Part shown: in pieces, positions 59,805 to 64,000 of the stretch
Position numbering within the stretch: position 1 is the stretch's first letter
Layout: each line of letters begins with the position of its first letter
Origin: Mycolicibacterium iranicum
Lineage (GTDB): Bacteria; Actinomycetota; Actinomycetes; Mycobacteriales; Mycobacteriaceae
NCBI RefSeq assembly: GCF_001650495.1
Contig: NZ_LWCS01000029.1
Span: forward strand, 1 to 64,000
Length of the DNA stretch: 64,000 nt
Direction of reading: 5' to 3'
Made by a program: the position numbers and the translations under genes
Notes under the pieces: model-generated
Told to the model about the DNA's origin: nothing
The model's database searches: none
What the model saw: the letters and a program-made list of their open reading frames with translations, nothing else

Positions 59805-60701
59805 TCAGGGGCAAGCATAGGCGGAGTTCAACAAGGTGCTCTCCCTGGGCAAATGAGGCCGTAGAGCGGCGACGAAAATGCGGTCGAGGAGTCGGTCAGG
59901 TAGAAGCCGTGCCACCGTGAGAAGCGCCGCTTCGCGGCCAACGGTGTAACGGGTACGGGGCTTACGTGCGGTGATGGCCTTGGCGATCACCGCCGCTGCT
60001 GCCTCAGCAGCAAGACCCTTCTTGGTCGACGATTCGGCTTGAGCGTTGACCGCGTGCAGCAGGCTGCTGTAGCGGCGGCTTTGCTCAGGTGTCATGGCTG
60101 CGACCAGCGCGTGCGCGCCGGCGATAGCTCTGCCGAGCATGTCGGTACGCACAGCGCCAGGTTCAACCACGACCACTTGGACTCCGTGGGGGGCGACCTC
60201 GCGTCGCAGGGAATCGCTCACGGCTTCGAGTGCGAACTTGGTGGCGGCGTACGGACCGTACGTGGCCATGGCGATCCTGCCTCCGACCGAACTGATGTTG
60301 ACCACCCGGCCTCGGTTGTCGAGCAACATCGACAAGAGCGCCTGGGTTACAGCGACGTGGCCGAAGAGGTTGACTTCGAACATTTTTCGCCATTCTTCTA
60401 TCCCGAAGACTTCGATCGGAACGTTGGCCTGTACCGCGGCGTTGTTCACCAGAGCGCGCAGCGGCCGACCTTGCGGGTCCTCCCGCACCCGGTTGGTGAG
60501 TGTTCGGATGTGGTCAGGATTTGTGATGTCCAGCAGGAACGGCTCGACACCGAACGCCCGGATGGCCTCCGCGTCGCGTTGGCGCCGAACGCCGGCGAGC
60601 ACGTGGAACCCCCGTCGGGCCATCTCCTGGGCCGTGGCTGCTCCAATCCCGGTAGAGGCGCCGGTGATGACGATCAATTCATTTTCAGTTGACACTGTCA
60701 T
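59805..60701 (-). CDS. Short-chain dehydrogenase/reductase
   Basis: A 298-aa classical SDR. The NAD(P)-binding motif TGASTGIG is at 13-20, NNAA at 86-89, and the catalytic S138, Y151 and K155 (YGPYAATK) are all present. The C-terminal part beyond about 200 is longer than minimal SDRs, as in enzymes acting on lipophilic substrates. The first five residues, MTVST, are encoded by the left arm of the inverted repeat at 60687-60739. It is divergent from the TetR gene and is its evident target. The substrate is unknown. Confidence 0.9.
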   Translation of the reverse strand: MTVSTENELIVITGASTGIGAATAQEMARRGFHVLAGVRRQRDAEAIRAFGVEPFLLDITNPDHIRTLTNRVREDPQGRPLRALVNNAAVQANVPIEVFGIEEWRKMFEVNLFGHVAVTQALLSMLLDNRGRVVNISSVGGRIAMATYGPYAATKFALEAVSDSLRREVAPHGVQVVVVEPGAVRTDMLGRAIAGAHALVAAMTPEQSRRYSSLLHAVNAQAESSTKKGLAAEAAAAVIAKAITARKPRTRYTVGREAALLTVARLLPDRLLDRIFVAALRPHLPRESTLLNSAYACP

Positions 60702-60739
60702 CTACCTAGTCTGTCCTTGGTGAGATGACAGTGTCAACT
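60687..60739. promoter_or_regulatory. 17-bp-arm inverted repeat spanning both start codons
   Basis: AGTTGACACTGTCATCT (60687-60703) and AGATGACAGTGTCAACT (60723-60739) are perfect complements separated by 19 bp. Each arm contains the ATG of the gene reading outward (60701 minus, 60725 plus) and an inner TGACA-c-TGTCA palindrome. Binding of the TetR protein here would block both promoters and both starts. Confidence 0.82.
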
Positions 60740-61375
60740 AAAGTCGTCGGAACTATGAACCGCGAGACATCGGCTGCCGCCACCCGCCGCGCCCTGCTGG
60801 ACCAGGCTGCCCTGCTGCTGGATGTCGGCGGTCGCGATGCAGTCACGCTGCGCGAGGTCGGCGCCCGCGCCGGTGTCAGTCGCGGTGCGCCCTACCGCCA
60901 CTTCGCCGATAAGGACGGCCTGCTGACTGCGGTGGCCGCCGAGGGCTGGGAGCGCCTCGGTGATCACATGCAGGGGTTGGCGGCAGACGCGGGGCTTAGC
61001 CCTGCCGACAAACTGCGCGCGGCCTTGATTCACGTCATTACCGTCAGCCGCCAACGTCCCCACCTGTACCGGCTGATGTTCAGCACGTCAGACGGGGACC
61101 CGACCGCAGTGTTCGGTGCCGCGCAACGGATGTGCGACGAGTTCCTCGTCCTCGTCGCGACTGCGATCGGCGCCGATGCCGAGCGCTACGCCGCCATACT
61201 CTTGACCGGTGTGCACGGTGCCGTCGGCCTGGAAATGAGCGGCCTTCTGCACACCGACAAGTGGCAGACCACCGCGGAAGAACTCACCGACAACCTGCTC
61301 GCCCTCGTGAACGATGCCAACCATCGGCCCAGCGGTGAATCGGCCCGGCTCGACACGAGTTCCGGTCGAACGTGA
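60725..61375 (+). CDS. TetR-family repressor divergent from the SDR
   Basis: A 216-aa regulator. The helix-turn-helix is VTLREVGARAGVSRGAPYRHFADKDGLLTAV (about 40-70), and a TetR C-terminal domain follows. Start choice matters: ATG 60725 puts the first residues MTVST in the operator arm and has no spaced ribosome site. ATG 60755 (MNRETSAAATRR) gives a normal TetR N-terminus of 206 aa and would lie outside the repeat. A leaderless transcript from 60725 is possible. It probably represses itself and the SDR. Confidence 0.88.
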   Translation: MTVSTKVVGTMNRETSAAATRRALLDQAALLLDVGGRDAVTLREVGARAGVSRGAPYRHFADKDGLLTAVAAEGWERLGDHMQGLAADAGLSPADKLRAALIHVITVSRQRPHLYRLMFSTSDGDPTAVFGAAQRMCDEFLVLVATAIGADAERYAAILLTGVHGAVGLEMSGLLHTDKWQTTAEELTDNLLALVNDANHRPSGESARLDTSSGRT

Positions 61376-61494
61376 GCGGCCGTTCTCAAGCAGTGGTTTG
61401 AACCTCGAACAACTGGCCGTGGAGTGTGCGGCGAGCCTTATGGGACGTCGAAACTGTTGCTGCCCAGTGTGTGGGCGAGTTCGACGTCGTGCCT

Positions 61495-63123
61495 TCAGGC
61501 AAGCGCCGAGCGCAACACGTCGAGCGGCAACCCGCCCAGATCCAACGCCCTGCTGTGGAAGTCCTTGAGCGACACGCCCCGCGCCAGGCTGTCGTCACGC
61601 AACTCCTGCCAGATGCGCTGGCCGATCGCATAGGACGGCGCCTGACCGGGCCAGCCGAGATAGCGATCGAGTTCGAATCGCAGGTTCTCCTCGGCCATTG
61701 CGCTGTGGGTCTGCAGGAACGTCCACGCCCGCTCGGCATCCCACACCGCGCCGTCGGGTGCCGTCAGCCCGCAGTGCACGCCGATGTCGATCACCACCCG
61801 CGCGGCCCGGAAGCGTTGGGCGTCAAGCATTCCCATGCGATTTCCCGCGTCGTCCAGCCAGCCCAGCTCCGCCATCAGGCGCTCCGCGTACAGCGCCCAG
61901 CCCTCACCATGGCCGGACACCCAGCACCCGAGTCTGCGCCACCTGTTGAGCTCGTCGCCCAGCACCACCGCGCGGCCGATCTGCAGGTGATGGCCTGGCA
62001 CTCCTTCGTGGAACACCGTCGTCATCTCCTGCCAGGTGTGGAAGGTGTGCACGCCCGGCGGCACCGACCACCACATCCGACCGGGCCGCGACAGGTCTTC
62101 TGACGGTCCGGTGTAGTAGATCCCACCGGTCTGCGTCGGCGCGATCCGGCACTCCAGGTTGCGCAACTCGGGCGCGATGTCGAAGTGCTTGTCGGCCAAC
62201 GCATCCACCACGCGGTCGGAGAGCTCCTGCATCCACTGCTGCAGTGCGTCGGTGCCGTGGATGAGGTAGCGGTCCTCACCATCGAGTCGCCGCAGCGCCT
62301 CGCCCGCCGTCGCCCCCGGGTAGAGCCGTTCGGCGATCTCGTCCTGTTCGGCGACGATGCTCTGCAGAAGCTCCATGCCCCATTCGTAGGCTTCGTCGAG
62401 ATCAACCGCCGCTCCGAGGAAGGTGCGTGACATCACCGCGTACGCGTCGCGCCCGCACCCGTCCACATCGCGGGCGTGCGGGCCGATCTCGTCGCGCAGC
62501 ACGGTGGTCAGCGACGCGTAGGCGTTCGCGGCGTGCTCGGCGTGCCGGCGGATCTCGGCGATGAGCGCGGGATTTCCCGGCGCGGCGCCGGCGACCATGT
62601 CGACGAACAGATTGGCGATCTGGCCTGCCTGTTGAATTCCGCGACGGACTTGTCGAGCCGCCGGCGGATGCCCCGACGCCACGGCGGCCCGCAGCGCCTC
62701 GGTGTATCCGCTCATCCGCTCCGGGATCCGGGCAAGCCGGCGGCCGAAGACGGCCCAATCGTCCTCGGTGTCGGTGGCCATCAGGTCGAAGACATCGCGC
62801 ATCGTCTGCAGCGGAGAGGCGATGACGTTCAGTTCGCCGACGTCGAGACCGGCCTCGTGCATATCGACGAGGACCCCGAGCCGCTCCCGCATTGCGGCGG
62901 CCGTGACGACGTCGGTCGCATCGGTGGGTTCGGCCGCGTCGAGCTCGCGCAGCGCCGACTTGGCGGCATCGACACGCGCGGCGACACCGTCGGGGGAGTA
63001 GTCGGTGATCTCGTCGTCGTAGCCGGCGATACCGGATTCCGTTGCTGCGCAAGGATCGAGGGCAGCCGAGACCTCAAGGTAGCGCTCGGCGACGGCATCG
63101 ACCGCGGTCGTCTGCCTAGCCAA
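61495..63123 (-). CDS. DUF885-family protein, putative zinc metallopeptidase
   Basis: A 542-aa protein of the DUF885 family. The motif FHEGVPGHHLQ (HExxxGHH-like, two His and a Glu) with the later GHGEGWALYAERL resembles the zinc sites of gluzincin-type metallopeptidases. No signal peptide is present, so it should be cytoplasmic. The start is TTG at 63123, overlapping the stop of the upstream metallopeptidase gene by eight bases. The tight overlap with a second peptidase gene suggests coupled translation. The physiological substrate is unknown. Confidence 0.85.
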   Translation of the reverse strand: MARQTTAVDAVAERYLEVSAALDPCAATESGIAGYDDEITDYSPDGVAARVDAAKSALRELDAAEPTDATDVVTAAAMRERLGVLVDMHEAGLDVGELNVIASPLQTMRDVFDLMATDTEDDWAVFGRRLARIPERMSGYTEALRAAVASGHPPAARQVRRGIQQAGQIANLFVDMVAGAAPGNPALIAEIRRHAEHAANAYASLTTVLRDEIGPHARDVDGCGRDAYAVMSRTFLGAAVDLDEAYEWGMELLQSIVAEQDEIAERLYPGATAGEALRRLDGEDRYLIHGTDALQQWMQELSDRVVDALADKHFDIAPELRNLECRIAPTQTGGIYYTGPSEDLSRPGRMWWSVPPGVHTFHTWQEMTTVFHEGVPGHHLQIGRAVVLGDELNRWRRLGCWVSGHGEGWALYAERLMAELGWLDDAGNRMGMLDAQRFRAARVVIDIGVHCGLTAPDGAVWDAERAWTFLQTHSAMAEENLRFELDRYLGWPGQAPSYAIGQRIWQELRDDSLARGVSLKDFHSRALDLGGLPLDVLRSALA

Positions 63124-64000
63124 GGTTGTTCGTCGCGAAGGTGTCGCACTTGGCGGGGTCGCCGGTCTGGTAACCGGTGGTGAACCACTTCTGGCGTTGC
63201 GCTGACGAACCGTGCGTCCACGATTCGGGGTTCACCCGTCCCGTGGCCGCCTCCTGGATGCGGTCGTCGCCCACGGCGGAGGCCGCAGACAGTGCATCGG
63301 CGATGTCTTTGTCGGTCAACGGTTCCAGGAACGGAACGTCGGTGCCTTCCTGCTTGGTGATCGCCGCATAGTGTGCCCAGACTCCGGCGTAGCAGTCGGC
63401 CTGCAGTTCGGTGCGCACACCGCCGCCGGTCGGCCCCGTGGGGTCTTGCTGCGCACGGCCCAGCACACCCTGCAGGTTCTGAACGTGATGGCCGAATTCG
63501 TGGGCGACGACGTACTCCTGCGCGAAGGGACCACCGCTCGATCCGAATTGATCCCGCAGGGTGTCGAAGAAACCCACGTCGAAGTACGCGGTCTGATCAC
63601 CGGGGCAGTAGAACGGGCCGACATCGCTGCTGGCGAAGCCGCATCCCCCGGTGTCGACACCGCTCTCGAACAGTTCGATCCGCGGTCGGGTGTAGTCCGG
63701 CATCAATTGTGCCCATACGCCGTCGAGGGAGTTGCCCGTCGCGACCACCCGGCACTGCACGATGGAGTTGGCGTCCTCCCCGGTCTTGCATTGACTCAGG
63801 TCGAACCCGGGAGCCTCCACGCCCTGGGTGTCCGCCTGCTGCTGCTGCGGCATCACCGAGCCGGGGTCGACACCCAGAAGCAGCGCCACCACCACGATGA
63901 CCAGCCCGCCCAGTCCGCCGCCGATCGCGATGCCCCTGCCGGGGCCACGGCCGCCGCCGCTGCTCGATGTGGTGCTGGTGTCGATTCGCATGCCCTCGTT
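63116..64000 (-). CDS. YpfJ-family neutral zinc metallopeptidase (5'-truncated by window edge)
   Basis: At least 294 residues visible. A Gly-rich segment precedes one membrane helix (about residues 20-40 from the internal ATG at 63991), then an extracytoplasmic domain with the zinc motif HEFGHH (164-169), AQEYVVAHE, RTELQADCYAGVWAHY and several Cys. The ATG at 63991 may not be the start: the codons upstream to the window edge (N-E-G) match the N-terminus of M. tuberculosis Rv2575 as I remember it, so the true start probably lies beyond base 64000. It overlaps the DUF885 gene by eight bases. Confidence 0.9.
   Translation of the reverse strand, partial: NEGMRIDTSTTSSSGGGRGPGRGIAIGGGLGGLVIVVVALLLGVDPGSVMPQQQQADTQGVEAPGFDLSQCKTGEDANSIVQCRVVATGNSLDGVWAQLMPDYTRPRIELFESGVDTGGCGFASSDVGPFYCPGDQTAYFDVGFFDTLRDQFGSSGGPFAQEYVVAHEFGHHVQNLQGVLGRAQQDPTGPTGGGVRTELQADCYAGVWAHYAAITKQEGTDVPFLEPLTDKDIADALSAASAVGDDRIQEAATGRVNPESWTHGSSAQRQKWFTTGYQTGDPAKCDTFATNNLG

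Overview
The window is chromosomal DNA from a GC-rich mycobacterium, probably a fast-growing environmental species. The evidence is the gene order thrS – HIT phosphorylase – pgsA – patA – pimA – Nudix, followed later by pdxS/tesB/pdxT, yebC, ruvCAB, car (fadD9), gabT, yajC-secDF, an ABC solute-binding lipoprotein, apt, relA, ppiB, a glyoxalase-II-like gene, hisS, a radical-SAM gene and a ypfJ-type zinc peptidase. This is the same order, from memory, as the M. tuberculosis Rv2614c–Rv2575 region. Mycobacterium-specific phosphatidylinositol mannoside (PIM) genes, LexA boxes and leaderless-type promoters agree with that. No rRNA, tRNA, CRISPR array, insertion sequence or prophage was recognised.

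Region by region. 1–6373: 5'-truncated thrS, then a tightly coupled operon for phosphatidylinositol-phosphate and PIM synthesis, with a MIRU-like element between pimA and the Nudix gene. 6374–9993: vitamin B6 synthesis (pdxS, pdxT) with a thioesterase, then a convergent acyl-CoA dehydrogenase with a palindrome at its start. 10368–17572: yebC; a hydrolase/TetR divergon flanked by two paralogous 107-aa membrane proteins; the LexA-controlled ruvCAB operon; a lipoprotein hydrolase; a membrane protein. 17569–24757: carboxylic acid reductase, a P450-like fragment, a GGDEF remnant, a MarR/hydrolase divergon and GABA aminotransferase. 25152–30818: yajC-secD-secF, a solute-binding lipoprotein and apt. 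31207–33027: a secreted protein with an aerolysin-like C-terminal half, inserted between apt and relA. 33096–39411: relA, two tandem cyclophilins, an MBL hydrolase and hisS.

39412–53244 is a block of about 14 kb that looks accessory: a LysB-like esterase, a small membrane protein, an amidohydrolase, a large VCBS/cadherin-like surface protein, a complete urtABCDE-type transporter, a small exported protein and the RNA-polymerase-associated helicase HelR/HelD. Next, a radical-SAM gene under a LexA box diverges from helR. 54358–59730 is a self-contained catabolic regulon (heteromeric acyl-CoA dehydrogenase pair, amidohydrolase, TetR regulator, thioesterase) marked by three copies of one operator motif. 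59805–61375 is an SDR/TetR divergon whose two start codons lie in opposite arms of a perfect 17-bp inverted repeat. The window closes with a DUF885 protein and a zinc metallopeptidase whose start lies beyond the edge.

Most lipid, B6, Holliday-junction, Sec and aminoacyl-tRNA genes are conserved core. The novelty lies in the secreted aerolysin-like protein, the divergent regulator/operator modules, two alpha/beta hydrolases lacking a catalytic residue, the LysB-like esterase and the VCBS surface protein. All family assignments come from reading translated sequence; none was checked against a database.
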